A DNA stretch of 64,000 nt, from the NCBI GenBank assembly GCA_004168015.1, contig SEYW01000003.1:1-64000 (forward strand), given 5' to 3'. The stretch comes from Methylolobus aquaticus. GTDB lineage: Bacteria > Pseudomonadota > Gammaproteobacteria > Methylococcales > Methylococcaceae. The notes beneath the pieces were generated by a model that was not told the origin of the DNA, did no database searches, and was given only the letters and a program-made list of their open reading frames with translations. The position numbers and the translations under genes are program-made. Positions 53,409-63,025 of this stretch are shown in pieces (the stretch's first letter is position 1; each line of letters begins with the position of its first letter).

Positions 53409-55121
53409 CTACATCTCCTTGGGCAGGAGCAGAGCCCCCGCAAACTCGTCCGTCAAGGGGCCCATGGTCGCACCACGCTCGGCCAACAGCTGACCGACTT
53501 CGGGCGCGTCGCCGCGTTTGGCGAGGATCATGGCCGGCAGCCGGAGCGTCGCCAGCCAGCGGGGAAAGTCTTTATCCCGAATCATACGTTCCGGCCACAC
53601 CTCGGTCCCCTGCAGCGCGAACCGGATGTAGTTGCTCTGCAACTCATAGCCCTCGCTCGCCGTCACGACGGCCACCAGCTGTTTGGAATAGAAGGACCAC
53701 CCGTTGGGATAACAGCGGAAACAGACGAGAACGGTTTCGGGTGGCAGCGGCGGCAATCTTTGCATCAGGGCCTTGGCGGAGCGATGCTGCACGTAGGGGC
53801 TCATGCCGGCCGTCAGAACCGGCACCAGCGCCAGAGGAAAGAGCATGAAGGTGAGCCCGGCCAAACGCGTGTCGCGCCGCAGGAAGGCCGTCAGCGCAGC
53901 CAGCGCCGCTGCCGCGAAGACGGTAGCCAGCCAGGCCAGCGGAGTCGCCAGCGTCCCGAGGTAGCGGGCCGGACGAGGCGCTACGTTCGCGACCCACTCG
54001 GGCGCAATGACCGGCACCACCGCTGCGCCTGCGCACACGACCGCCGTGCAGGCAAAGGCCAGCGTGCCGTGCCGCAGCACGGCGGACCGCAGGCGGTCTG
54101 CCGTCAGCGCGAGCGCGGGAGCGAGTAGACGCGCGACCAGCACGCCAAGAGCGACCGCTGCCGTGAGGATATAGCCCGGCAGTTTCGACTGCGATAGCGA
54201 GAAAAAGATGACCACGACCGCCGCCCAACTGACGAACAGCCGATCGGCCGGCCGCAGGTCACGGTGCTGCCGCCACACCCTAACCACGGCTTCGGGCACG
54301 AGCAGGCTCCATGGAAACAAACCCACCAGGACGACGACGGCGTAGTAATAGAACGGCGCGGTGCGCCGAAACTCATCCGTCGTGAAGCGCTGGAACGACT
54401 CCTTGACCAGGCCGTAATAGGGGAAGTCGGGATGCTGCAGGCTGACGCCCACGAACCAGGGCACGACCAGCGCCAGAAAGACCACTACATTCCGCCACGC
54501 GAACGCGTCGCGCCACCAGTTCCGCGAGCCCTGCCAGGCGTGAAAGACCCACAGCACCAGCGTCGGCACGATGAACCCCACGGGACCCTTGACCAAGGTT
54601 GCGGCACCAGCGCAAGCCGCCGACACGGCGTAGAGGCGACGCTTCACGAGCCTATCGGACTCGGCGGCACGATAGGCTGCGAGGATGGCTCCGGTTACGA
54701 AGAAGGCCAGCGTCATGTCGAAGATCACGAACCGCGCAAACGCGAAAAACAGCGGCGAGGTCGCGATGACGAGCAGGGAAACCCGCGCGGTGACGTCGTC
54801 ATACGTGCGGCGGCAGAATGCGTAAACCAGTCCGAGGGTGCCCAATGCGAACAGCGCCGAGGGCAGGCGCGCCGCCGTTTCCGTTTCGCCAAAGAGACCG
54901 AGCGACAGGGCGACGGCTTTGAAGAAGAAGGCCGGCTTGTCGAGATATGGCAGGCCATTGTAGGTTGGCACCAGCCAGCGGCCGGATTCCAGCATTTCGC
55001 GGGCAATCTCGGCGTTGCGCCCTTCGTCCGGCTGTAGTAGCGGATACGAACCCAGGCCCCAGAACAATGCGACGAGAACGCCTGCCGCGGCGAGACCGGA
55101 CAGTATGCGGGTCGAAATCAT
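53409..55121 (-). CDS. ArnT-like/PMT family glycosyltransferase
   Basis: A 570-residue polytopic membrane protein of the GT-C fold that moves a sugar from polyprenyl phosphate. The first periplasmic loop carries the acidic motif LLQPDEGRNAEIAREM, with the DE pair of ArnT, and YNGLPYLDKPAFFFKAVALSLGLFG is typical. About 12 spans follow. ATG 55121 is taken; a longer start would add a Pro-rich non-membrane stretch. Transfer to lipid A or a surface glycan cannot be decided. It runs into the asnB gene with a 3-base spacer. Confidence 0.85.
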   Translation of the reverse strand: MISTRILSGLAAAGVLVALFWGLGSYPLLQPDEGRNAEIAREMLESGRWLVPTYNGLPYLDKPAFFFKAVALSLGLFGETETAARLPSALFALGTLGLVYAFCRRTYDDVTARVSLLVIATSPLFFAFARFVIFDMTLAFFVTGAILAAYRAAESDRLVKRRLYAVSAACAGAATLVKGPVGFIVPTLVLWVFHAWQGSRNWWRDAFAWRNVVVFLALVVPWFVGVSLQHPDFPYYGLVKESFQRFTTDEFRRTAPFYYYAVVVLVGLFPWSLLVPEAVVRVWRQHRDLRPADRLFVSWAAVVVIFFSLSQSKLPGYILTAAVALGVLVARLLAPALALTADRLRSAVLRHGTLAFACTAVVCAGAAVVPVIAPEWVANVAPRPARYLGTLATPLAWLATVFAAAALAALTAFLRRDTRLAGLTFMLFPLALVPVLTAGMSPYVQHRSAKALMQRLPPLPPETVLVCFRCYPNGWSFYSKQLVAVVTASEGYELQSNYIRFALQGTEVWPERMIRDKDFPRWLATLRLPAMILAKRGDAPEVGQLLAERGATMGPLTDEFAGALLLPKEM

Positions 55122-55499
55122 GCCCACTGGGACATCGGCATGTGACCCGGGACGACTGGGGAAGACTCCAAGTTGAGGGGCAAAGTGAGGAATTCCGACA
55201 AAGCGCCATGGTGCCATATTCCCCTGCCCCTGCCCAGTCTCCGCCGGGGTCCACCAGGCCGCCGGTGCGGCGAGTGGCAGCGCGGACCGGTATCCGGCAT
55301 CTTCCCCGGACGCCGGACTGTAAACGCTGCGATAATCAGCCAGCGAGCCCGCAGCCGGTTGGTACTACCGACGACGTTCCTCGCCACGAACAGCAGCCAG
55401 CAATCGGAGCACGGCCACCATTAGCGCTTTGATGGCGTGCGGAATCACAGCCGAGCGCCGGAATTGGGAAAATACTGACGCAAGGGAGACCTCAACGCC
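55122..55499. other. Intergenic, divergent promoter region
   Basis: The 378 bases between the divergent glycosyltransferase and pectate-lyase-like genes. No protein-coding frame with family features was found; promoters for both should lie here. Confidence 0.4.
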
Positions 55500-57794
55500 A
55501 TGACGCCAACTCCGCCGGACTCCGGCGCCTCTGCCCGTGGTCCGTCACGGCCGCGCCTTGCGGTATGCCCGCGGCTTCTCATCTGGGCCGCCGCCTTACT
55601 CCTCAGCCTGTCCGCTTGCGCGACCACCCGGCACGGCAATTCGGCCACAGGGGGACCGGGTAGTCTGCCGATCCCGCCGGGCATTGCCCGGGACAATGTC
55701 CTGTTCAGGGCGGGATTCCTCGACGCGACGCTGTACCACAATCGCAAGGGCGCGGACCGCCCGGTCGACCCCAAGGGCGTGCAGGACTCGACCCGCGGCC
55801 TGCAGGACGCGCTCGACGATGCCTACGAGTACGGCCTCACCCTGTATCTGCCCCGCGGTACCTATCTGGTATCGGACACGCTGCGACGAGACCAGGCCTG
55901 GCAGCATCGGGGCTGCGCCGAACAATTCGCCAGCGGCAATGGCCCCGGCGCTTACGGAACGCCATATGCCATGCGCAAGGCCCCAGCGATCGTCGGTCAA
56001 AGCGGTGGAACTCGCCCACTGATCGTGCTGCGCGACGGAAGCCCTGGTTTCGACACTGCCACTGCGAACGGCGCCAAACCCATCGTCTATCTCAGAAACG
56101 CGGGCGAAGGCGACGAGCGCGAAACCTGGACCGGTGACGACAGTTGTGGCTTCGGACTGGTCTTTCGCGGTGTCGACATCAAGACCGGCCGCAACCGGGG
56201 TGCCGTGGCACTCCAGATCCCGGCCGCACAGTACAGCTACATCGAGGATGTCCGGATCGATGCCTCGGGCGGCTATGCCGGCATCCGCGGGCTGCCCGGC
56301 CGAACCAACTCGGCCACCAATGTCGCAGTCACGGGCGGACAGTTCGGCATCATTGTCGAGAATGGGCGCGGCTTCAATCTGGTCGGCATCGATCTGCAGG
56401 GGCAGACGACTGCCGCGCTGAGCATGCGCATAGGGGAAATGGTCGCCGTCACCGCCTTCCGCTTCGCACCCGCGGATGGCGGAGTCGCGGTCGACATTCC
56501 CCGCCCACGCAACGGCGTGTTTCTTCAGGACGGATTCATCGCGATGCCGAAAGGAACGCGGCAACCGGTCATCCGCAATGCCGGGGAGGGCGGGTTTGTT
56601 ATGCGCGATGTGACCGTGCAGACGGACGGCGTCATCGCGGCTCAGGACGCCGCCGGGCAGCTGCGCAAGGCCAGCGGCCAACCGCAGCGGATCGACGAAT
56701 ATGCTTATTCGCCGGATACCACGGCCATGGCGATGGTGGTGAACGGCCAACGCGGCAAGGACCGGGTCAGGCTGTCGGTGGCGGACGGCAAGGCTGAGCG
56801 AGCCGCGGCGCCGTTGACTCGGCGGTCTTGGCAGACGCTGCCCTCGTTCGACGAAGCGGGCGTCGTCAACGTGCAGACCCTCGGCGCCAAAGGTGACGGC
56901 CGTGCCGACGACACGGCGGCCATCCAACGCGCCATCGACCGGGCCCCCGACGCCAAGGTGTTCCTGCCCCGCGGCGACTACCGGATCACCAAACCGCTCG
57001 TGCTCGGACTACGGACCCGCTTGTTCGGCGTGCCGGGATACCGCTCCCGCATCGCAGCCGATTTCGAGTCGGCCACACCCGAATATGCGATCCGGACGGT
57101 CGCGGATCCCGCCGGCACCGCGTCGACCTATCTCGGCGACATCTCGATCCTGCTGCTCAACGATACCGAAAACCAGACGAGCATCGGCGGCGTGCTGTGG
57201 CAAGCCGGCGGTACCTCGCTCGGACGGCAGGTCGCCGCCGGCAGCTTCTGGCGCGCCGATCCGAAGACCCGGGCGCGGCAGTTGCTGAAGATCTCCGGAT
57301 CGCGAGCCGGAGGGAACTGGTTCGGTTTCATCGCCGGACCGTCCTTCATCGCGGTACATCCGGATTACCGGGGCATCCTGATCGAGGATACCGCAGGCCC
57401 CGTCAATCTGTACGGGCCCAACGCGGAACGCAGCGGCGGACGCTTCAATCTCGAAATCAACCGAGCGTCCAACGTAAGCGTCTTCGGCACCAAGACCGAA
57501 ACCACCAACTGGCCCGGCAAAGGCGGCCTGTGGCAAACGCCATTTGCGCTGGTACAGAAGTCGTCGAACGTCGTGCTCGGAGGCTTCACCGGGACCAGCA
57601 TCAGGACGCAAGGCCGTACTTCTCCGATGGATACCTTTCAGATCATCGACTCGAGCGCGGTGACCGCGGCGGTGATCAACTGGGCAGAGAAGCAGAAGTC
57701 CACCGCCCAAGGCGCGATGCTGATCGAGCAGCGCGGAGGCCAGCGCCTCGCGATCCCGGGTTCGCAGAACGTCGTCCTATTCCGACGCGACTGA
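55500..57794 (+). CDS. Lipoprotein with two pectate-lyase-superfamily domains
   Basis: A 764-residue exported protein with a signal of SACATT type (Cys ~40), so it is probably a lipoprotein. Two similar beta-helix units are evident: residues ~90-130 begin with the pattern G-V-Q-D-S-T..LQDALDDAYEYGLTLYLPRGTYLVSDTL, and ~460-500 with NVQTLGAKGDGRADDTAAIQRAIDRAPDAKVFLPRGDYRITKPL. Both match the Pectate_lyase_3 entrance motif. Between and after them are many short strands. It may cleave or bind a surface polysaccharide. It starts divergently from the glycosyltransferase/asnB pair, which supports a glycan link. Confidence 0.8.
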   Translation: MTPTPPDSGASARGPSRPRLAVCPRLLIWAAALLLSLSACATTRHGNSATGGPGSLPIPPGIARDNVLFRAGFLDATLYHNRKGADRPVDPKGVQDSTRGLQDALDDAYEYGLTLYLPRGTYLVSDTLRRDQAWQHRGCAEQFASGNGPGAYGTPYAMRKAPAIVGQSGGTRPLIVLRDGSPGFDTATANGAKPIVYLRNAGEGDERETWTGDDSCGFGLVFRGVDIKTGRNRGAVALQIPAAQYSYIEDVRIDASGGYAGIRGLPGRTNSATNVAVTGGQFGIIVENGRGFNLVGIDLQGQTTAALSMRIGEMVAVTAFRFAPADGGVAVDIPRPRNGVFLQDGFIAMPKGTRQPVIRNAGEGGFVMRDVTVQTDGVIAAQDAAGQLRKASGQPQRIDEYAYSPDTTAMAMVVNGQRGKDRVRLSVADGKAERAAAPLTRRSWQTLPSFDEAGVVNVQTLGAKGDGRADDTAAIQRAIDRAPDAKVFLPRGDYRITKPLVLGLRTRLFGVPGYRSRIAADFESATPEYAIRTVADPAGTASTYLGDISILLLNDTENQTSIGGVLWQAGGTSLGRQVAAGSFWRADPKTRARQLLKISGSRAGGNWFGFIAGPSFIAVHPDYRGILIEDTAGPVNLYGPNAERSGGRFNLEINRASNVSVFGTKTETTNWPGKGGLWQTPFALVQKSSNVVLGGFTGTSIRTQGRTSPMDTFQIIDSSAVTAAVINWAEKQKSTAQGAMLIEQRGGQRLAIPGSQNVVLFRRD

Positions 57795-57821
57795 TGCGCC
57801 TGGGGCTCCGCAGCCGCACAA

Positions 57822-59318
57822 TCAGGGCATGACCAGTGACGGCAGCGGCGCCGTCGTCGCTGCGTTCACGGTCGCGGCCAGTTGCGGGTCGACCTCCCAG
57901 CCGCCCCCCAGGGCCTTGTAGACCGCGACCAGATTTGCCGATACCAGACCGTAGCTGTTCGCGAGCTGGCTCTGCGTCGTCAACAGCGCACGCTGCGCGA
58001 CCAGCACCGTCAGAAAACTCTCGAGACCGCGCAGATAGCGTTCCTGCGCCAGCTTCACGGCCAGCTGATCGGCTTCGAAAGCCTGCTGCAAGGACTCAAG
58101 ACGCTGCTGCTCGGTCGCGTACTCGACCAGGGCATCCTCGACTTCCCGATAGGCGTTCAACACCGCGGTCCGGTAGCCGAGCAGCGCCTGCCGCTGCCCT
58201 GCTTCCTTACCCTCCAGATTCGCCATGTTGCGACCCCAGTTAAAGATCGGCGCGGTCAGCGTCGAACCGATGGACCAGGACTTCCCGAGCAGCGTGAAGT
58301 TCGTCGGATCGTTGTTCTGGAAACCCAGGAAGCCCGACAGATTCAGCTTTGGATACAACTCGGCGGTCGCGACACCGACCTGCGCCGTCGCCGCAGCGAG
58401 TTCGCGCTCCGCAAGACGGATATCCGGCCGCCGTCGAAGCAGTTCCGACGGCAGTTCGGCGAGCACGCGCGGCGGCGCGAAAGGAATCGGCCGGGGTTGC
58501 AGCAACAACCGGTCGAGTTCGCTCGGCGTGCGGCCAAGCAATTCTGCCAACGCATGGGTCGCAACCTGGATGCGTGCCTCCTGCTGCGGGATCTCGGCCT
58601 CGGTGGTCGCGACCTGCGAGGACGCCTGGGCCACGTCGAGTTCGGAAGTCAGCCCGGCCTGATTGCGATGCCGCGTCAGGTCGCGGGTATCCGCCTGCGC
58701 GGCGAGATTGTCCCGCGCAATCGCGATCTGCCGCTGGGCCAGCCGCAACTCCAGATAGTTGCTCGCCACTTCGCCGAGCAGCGTGACCATGATATCGCGG
58801 GTGTACTCGATCTCGGCGTCGATGCCGGCATTCGCCGACTCGATACCGCGCCGGATGCCGCCGAACACGTCCAGTTCCCAGCTGGCGTCGAAACCGAGTT
58901 GCAGAATGTCGATGTGCTGGCTGCTCAACCCGAAGCCGCCGGTCGTCCCGATGACCGTGCCGCCGGTCTGCCCGGTGAAATTGTTCTGGCGGCGATTGGC
59001 GAAGCCATGGCCGCTGATGATGGGCAGGCCCGCGGCGATGGCGATGACCCGCTGGGCCCGGGCCTGGACGATGCGCTCCTTGGCCGCCTTGATGTCCAGG
59101 TTGAAGCCGATCGCCTCGGCAATCAGCGCATTCAGCACCGGATCGCCGAAGGACTTCCACCATTCCGCCGTAGCCCGGACGCGCCTGGCGTCCGCCGTGT
59201 GCGGCTGTTCCGACCAGGCCTTGGGCGCTTCCGGAGTGGGTGCGACGTAGTCCGGGCCGACCATGCAACCGCCCAACCACGGGGCGACCAGCAGCAACCC
59301 AAACGCCAGGCGATTCAC
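57822..59318 (-). CDS. NodT-family RND/ABC efflux outer-membrane lipoprotein
   Basis: A 498-residue OEP channel protein with a lipobox WLGGC (Cys ~18). The signature GPDYVAPTPEAPKAW near the N-terminus is typical of NodT lipoproteins, followed by two repeats of the trimeric helix hairpin (RIVQARAQRVIAIAAGLPIISGHG; ALVEYATEQQRLESLQQAFEADQLAVKLAQERYLRGLESFLTVL). Its ATG overlaps the stop of the adaptor gene by 4 bases. It ends the tetR-ABC-adaptor-channel operon. Confidence 0.9.
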   Translation of the reverse strand: MNRLAFGLLLVAPWLGGCMVGPDYVAPTPEAPKAWSEQPHTADARRVRATAEWWKSFGDPVLNALIAEAIGFNLDIKAAKERIVQARAQRVIAIAAGLPIISGHGFANRRQNNFTGQTGGTVIGTTGGFGLSSQHIDILQLGFDASWELDVFGGIRRGIESANAGIDAEIEYTRDIMVTLLGEVASNYLELRLAQRQIAIARDNLAAQADTRDLTRHRNQAGLTSELDVAQASSQVATTEAEIPQQEARIQVATHALAELLGRTPSELDRLLLQPRPIPFAPPRVLAELPSELLRRRPDIRLAERELAAATAQVGVATAELYPKLNLSGFLGFQNNDPTNFTLLGKSWSIGSTLTAPIFNWGRNMANLEGKEAGQRQALLGYRTAVLNAYREVEDALVEYATEQQRLESLQQAFEADQLAVKLAQERYLRGLESFLTVLVAQRALLTTQSQLANSYGLVSANLVAVYKALGGGWEVDPQLAATVNAATTAPLPSLVMP

Positions 59319-60298
59319 GGCAACACCCGGGTATCTGGCGGTCCGTCGGCAGCAGTCTGCGGAATCATGTCCGGCGCCTCGATGAACACATCCATCTGTT
59401 GTCCGACATAGGCCGCGAGTTGCGACGGATCGAATCGGTACAGCACCTGCAGGACCCGGGTATCGACCCGTTCGGTGCTGTCTCCGGTCAGCGAGCGCTT
59501 CGGTATCACATAGGGTTCGACATAGGCGAAGCTCAGCTCGGTCTTGAGGTCCCGGTTGCCGCGCAGGTAGGCCACCGCCTTCGCCTCCTTCCGAAAACGC
59601 CAGGCATCGTTCTCATCGATGTCGACGCGAATGCGCAGTTCGGTCAGATTGCCCAGTACCAGTAACGGGAGGTTGGTGACACCGGCCATCGCAAACTCGC
59701 CTGGATGGACATTGACCTTCAACACCTCGCCATCGATGAGCGCCCGCACGCGCAGGCGGACCAGCGTCGTGCGCACCGCGGTCAATTCGGCTTCCGCCTG
59801 GCCGACCTGCGCCTTCGCGCTGTCGAGCCGCGAGCGCGCGATCGCATGCGCATTGCGCCGCCGCTCAAGTTCCTCGAGGCTGATCGCGCGGCGGTCGTCC
59901 ACGCTTTCCGCGAGCTGCAGCAGGATCGCCGCTTCCTTCAGGGACGCTGCGGCCTCCTCGACGCCGGCACGCGCGCGGGCTGTCGCCGCGCGACGCACGC
60001 CCTCCTCGGCCCGAGCCTCCCGGTCGTCCAGCTCGAACAGGATCTGGCCGGCCTTGACCCGCTCGCCGGCCTTCACCGCGACGCGCGTGACCACGCCGGG
60101 CAACGGCGTTCCGATCGCTATGTTCTCGCTGCGCGCCTCGACCAGACCGGAGCCCGCAATGAAGCTTTCAAAAGGCGCCTGAGCCGGCTGGGCGACCGGT
60201 TCGGCGACCGGAGTCGGCTTGTTGCCGGTCACGACCATGTAGAGGCCGAACAGAAAACCCGCGAGCGCCAGCAGCGGCAACAGATATCGGGTGAACAT
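59315..60298 (-). CDS. HlyD-type periplasmic adaptor
   Basis: A 327-residue membrane fusion protein. An N-terminal membrane segment (YLLPLLALAGFLFGLYMVV), lipoyl motif IAIGTPLPGVVTRVAVKAGERVKAGQILFELD, a helical hairpin with many Arg/Ala residues, and RVRALIDGEVLKVNVHPGEFAMAGVT follow. It joins the ABC pump upstream to the NodT channel downstream; the last 4 bases overlap the channel start. Macrolide-type export is possible. Confidence 0.88.
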   Translation of the reverse strand: MFTRYLLPLLALAGFLFGLYMVVTGNKPTPVAEPVAQPAQAPFESFIAGSGLVEARSENIAIGTPLPGVVTRVAVKAGERVKAGQILFELDDREARAEEGVRRAATARARAGVEEAAASLKEAAILLQLAESVDDRRAISLEELERRRNAHAIARSRLDSAKAQVGQAEAELTAVRTTLVRLRVRALIDGEVLKVNVHPGEFAMAGVTNLPLLVLGNLTELRIRVDIDENDAWRFRKEAKAVAYLRGNRDLKTELSFAYVEPYVIPKRSLTGDSTERVDTRVLQVLYRFDPSQLAAYVGQQMDVFIEAPDMIPQTAADGPPDTRVLP

Positions 60299-60321
60299 CG
60301 ACGGTCTCCGGGGAATCGGAC

Positions 60322-61035
60322 TCAGTGGAGTTGCGAGGAATTCGTGACGATGCGGATCACCCGACCGTCGTCCATTTCGGCGATGCGGTCAGCAAACTCG
60401 AAAATGCGCGCATCGTGCGTTACGATGACCAGCGTGCGGTCGCGCCGCAGCGCGATGCCCTTGAGCAGTTCCATGACCTTGTGGCCCGTTTCGTGGTCCA
60501 GCGCACTGGTCGGCTCGTCGCAAACGATGAGCCGGGGCTCGTGGATGATCGCGCGAGCGATCGCGACACGCTGCTGCTGCCCCCCGGACAACTGCGACGG
60601 CAGCGAGCGGGTTCGCGCGCCCAGGCCGACCTGTTCCAGGACCTGCTCGGCTTTCTTCAAGGCCTCCTTGCGCCCCATCCCATTGATCAGCAGCGGCACG
60701 GTGACGTTCTCCGCCGCCGTCAAGGTCGGCAGCAGGTTGTAAGCCTGGAACACGAAGCCGATGTTTCGCGCGCGGAAGGCGAGCTTCGCGTGGTTGCGCA
60801 GATGCATCAAATCCTGCCCGAAGACGCGGCAATCGCCATCACTCTGGTCGAGAATCCCGGCCATGACCGAGATCAGCGTCGTCTTGCCGCAACCCGACGG
60901 ACCGACCAGCATCATCAGTTCGCCCTGGCGGACCTCGAGATCGACGCCTTGCAGCGCGGTCACCATCGCTTCGCCGGTTCCATAAGTCTTCAACACGCCG
61001 CGGCAATGCACCGCGAGATCCTTATCCGCGCCCAT
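60322..61035 (-). CDS. ABC transporter ATP-binding protein (MacB/LolD type)
   Basis: A 237-residue ATPase. Walker A is GPSGCGKTT, Q-loop is in FVFQAYNLLP, signature LSGGQQQRVAIARA, Walker B LIVCDEPTSALD, and switch His in VIVTHDARIF. The Asn-Leu-Leu-Pro-Thr region is typical of the MacB/LolD type. It begins 2 bases after the permease stop and is followed by the HlyD-type adaptor. Confidence 0.92.
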   Translation of the reverse strand: MGADKDLAVHCRGVLKTYGTGEAMVTALQGVDLEVRQGELMMLVGPSGCGKTTLISVMAGILDQSDGDCRVFGQDLMHLRNHAKLAFRARNIGFVFQAYNLLPTLTAAENVTVPLLINGMGRKEALKKAEQVLEQVGLGARTRSLPSQLSGGQQQRVAIARAIIHEPRLIVCDEPTSALDHETGHKVMELLKGIALRRDRTLVIVTHDARIFEFADRIAEMDDGRVIRIVTNSSQLH

Positions 61036-61037
61036 GC

Positions 61038-62198
61038 TCAACTCTTGAATACCACGGCGGGCTCGAGTGTGATCACGCGGCGAATGCTGATCAGCGCTGC
61101 AAAGGCGCAGATCAGCGTGACGCCGATGCCGCTGAACAGCAGCAGGTACCACGGAAACTTGAAGGCAAGGATGGTGTTCCGCATCGCCCAGCCGAACAAC
61201 GAGGTCAACCCCACGCCGAGGCCGTAGCCGATCATGCCGACCAGCGTCGCCTGCAGCAGGATCATGCGCAGCAGCGTCCAGTTACTCGTACCCATGGCTT
61301 TCAACACGCCAAACTGGCGGAGATTCTCGCGCGTAAAGCTGTAGAAGGTCTGGCCGGCGATGGCCGCGCCGACGATGAAGCCGAGCATCACCGACACACC
61401 GAAATTGATCGGGATCCCGGTGTTCTTCAGGAAGTAGCGAAAGGTCACGCCCATGAACTCCTCGCGGCTATAAGCCGCCAGCCCGGTCGTCGTTCGGATG
61501 CGGCGCGTCAGATCCGCCAAGGCCTCACCCGGCTTGGCCTTCGCGAGTATGAACGACAGCATCTTCCGTTCGCGCGGCGCGAATTGCTTGGCCCGCGAAT
61601 ACGTGGTGTAGAGCACCGGCTGCGACAGAATCGTGCGCGTGTTCTTCGAGAAGCCGGCGATGACGGCCCGGTGGTCGTTGAGTTCCAGGGTGTCGCCGAT
61701 CTTCAGTTCGATCCGCTTGCCGCCCGGCACCGCCGGCGGCTGAGAAAGCTTTTCCCGAGCACCATCGATGTCGATGATGACGGCATCGGCGCGGCGCAGG
61801 TCGGCGAGTCGGCCCTCCACCATGCGCGGCGGACCGCCGACCAGCGTTGCATCGTCCAGACCGACGACGATGCAGGTCTGGAACATGCCATTCGGCAGCC
61901 GCGCCTTCAGCAAACCCTTGTACAAGGGCATCGCCCAGGCAACGCCGGCCACACCGCGGACGCGATACAACTCGGTGTCCTGCAGCGGCTTGATGTCATC
62001 GACCCATTGCACCTCCGGATCCATAACCCAGATGTCCGGCAGTCCCAGGTCGGTGATGAAGCTGTACGAACGCATGATCAGCCCGACGAAGATCGCCGGC
62101 TGCTGCGTCATGATCAGCGACGCGAAGGTCAGGCCCATGATGATCCCGAGATACTTGCCGCGGTCGCCCATCAGCATCTTCAGCGCGATCCGGTACAT
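61038..62198 (-). CDS. ABC transporter permease (MacB/FtsX-like, DevC type)
   Basis: A 386-residue membrane protein with an N-terminal span (YLGIIMGLTFASLIMTQQ), a large extracytoplasmic domain (~45-250) and three C-terminal spans (FIVGAAIAGQTFYSF; LQATLVGMIGYGLGVGLTSLFG; LLLFSGIGVTLICAFAALI). The ENLRQFGVLKAMGTSNWTLLRMILLQA motif is the FtsX-type coupling segment. DevC-type transporters of this shape work with an HlyD adaptor and a channel, as found downstream. It starts 3 bases after the TetR stop. Confidence 0.9.
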   Translation of the reverse strand: MYRIALKMLMGDRGKYLGIIMGLTFASLIMTQQPAIFVGLIMRSYSFITDLGLPDIWVMDPEVQWVDDIKPLQDTELYRVRGVAGVAWAMPLYKGLLKARLPNGMFQTCIVVGLDDATLVGGPPRMVEGRLADLRRADAVIIDIDGAREKLSQPPAVPGGKRIELKIGDTLELNDHRAVIAGFSKNTRTILSQPVLYTTYSRAKQFAPRERKMLSFILAKAKPGEALADLTRRIRTTTGLAAYSREEFMGVTFRYFLKNTGIPINFGVSVMLGFIVGAAIAGQTFYSFTRENLRQFGVLKAMGTSNWTLLRMILLQATLVGMIGYGLGVGLTSLFGWAMRNTILAFKFPWYLLLFSGIGVTLICAFAALISIRRVITLEPAVVFKS

Positions 62199-62201
62199 CG
62201 C

Positions 62202-62843
62202 TCAGATACCAGGCGTTGGCGGCAGGTGCGTCAGCGCCGCGAGCACGAAGCGGAACACATGCTCGGCCGTGGCCTCGCGGTCCTCCGGGCCAGCGACGAT
62301 CTGCGGGCGCATCTGATCGATCACCGAACGGGCGTGCCGATAGACCAGACACTGCCCGAAAATGCTGAGCACGCAGCGCTCCAGACTGTCGTCGTCCAGC
62401 CGGTGCGGAACCAACTGAATCACTATCCTGCGAACGGCGTCGAAACGCGGCCTCATGATGCTGTCGACGATGGGCACCAGCGCTGCGGTCGGCGACAGGA
62501 TCTCACGTGTGATCAGTTTGCCGTGCCAGCCCAGATGCGTGTCGTCGAGCAGGCGCATCAGGAAGTTGCGAATGAAGTGGCGCAGGCGCTCGGCCGGAGT
62601 TACGCCCTCGCCTTCCGGGCAATCGAAGGGATAACGCTCTTCGGCCTCCGCGAACGCGAAGCTCAAGGCTTCGAAATACAAGGCCTCCTTGTTTCGGAAG
62701 TAGTAGTTGACCGACGCAACGTTGACCCCGGCCTTGCCGCAGATATCCCGCACCGTCCCATCGCGAAAGCCGCGCTCCGCGAACACCTCGCCGGCGGCGC
62801 GCAGCACGCGTTCTCGGGTTTCCTCGGCCAGTTGGGACGACAT
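62202..62843 (-). CDS. TetR-family repressor, CecR/YbiH-like
   Basis: A 213-residue regulator. The N-terminal helix-turn-helix (GFRDGTVRDICGKAGVNVASVNYYFRNKEALYFEAL) and the C-terminal domain with a conserved GWHGKLITREILSPTAALVPIVDSIMRPRFD are close in pattern to CecR (YbiH) of E. coli, which controls an ABC export operon with a similar make-up. It is the first gene of its operon here. An inverted repeat 24 bases upstream of the start (62868-62898) is a likely operator. Confidence 0.88.
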   Translation of the reverse strand: MSSQLAEETRERVLRAAGEVFAERGFRDGTVRDICGKAGVNVASVNYYFRNKEALYFEALSFAFAEAEERYPFDCPEGEGVTPAERLRHFIRNFLMRLLDDTHLGWHGKLITREILSPTAALVPIVDSIMRPRFDAVRRIVIQLVPHRLDDDSLERCVLSIFGQCLVYRHARSVIDQMRPQIVAGPEDREATAEHVFRFVLAALTHLPPTPGI

Positions 62844-62867
62844 TATCGAAACGGCTCAATCATATGT

Positions 62868-62898
62868 TTCAAACGATGCTATTAAACATTCGTTTGAA
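62868..62898. promoter_or_regulatory. Candidate TetR-family operator
   Basis: TTCAAACGA (62868-62876) and TCGTTTGAA (62890-62898) are perfect 9-bp arms spaced by 13 bases, just upstream of the tetR start. The AT-rich core contrasts with the GC-rich surroundings. Autoregulation is the usual arrangement for this regulator type. Confidence 0.6.
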
Positions 62899-63025
62899 GC
62901 GCAAGACAGCACTGCCCCGAGAGCGCACAGAAGCGCCGCTACGACGTCAGGATTGAGTGAGGAGACACGGGCGACAGCCTTGCCACCCGCGAGGATCAGG
63001 GTCGGCCGCAGCCGCGAGTGGAAGC

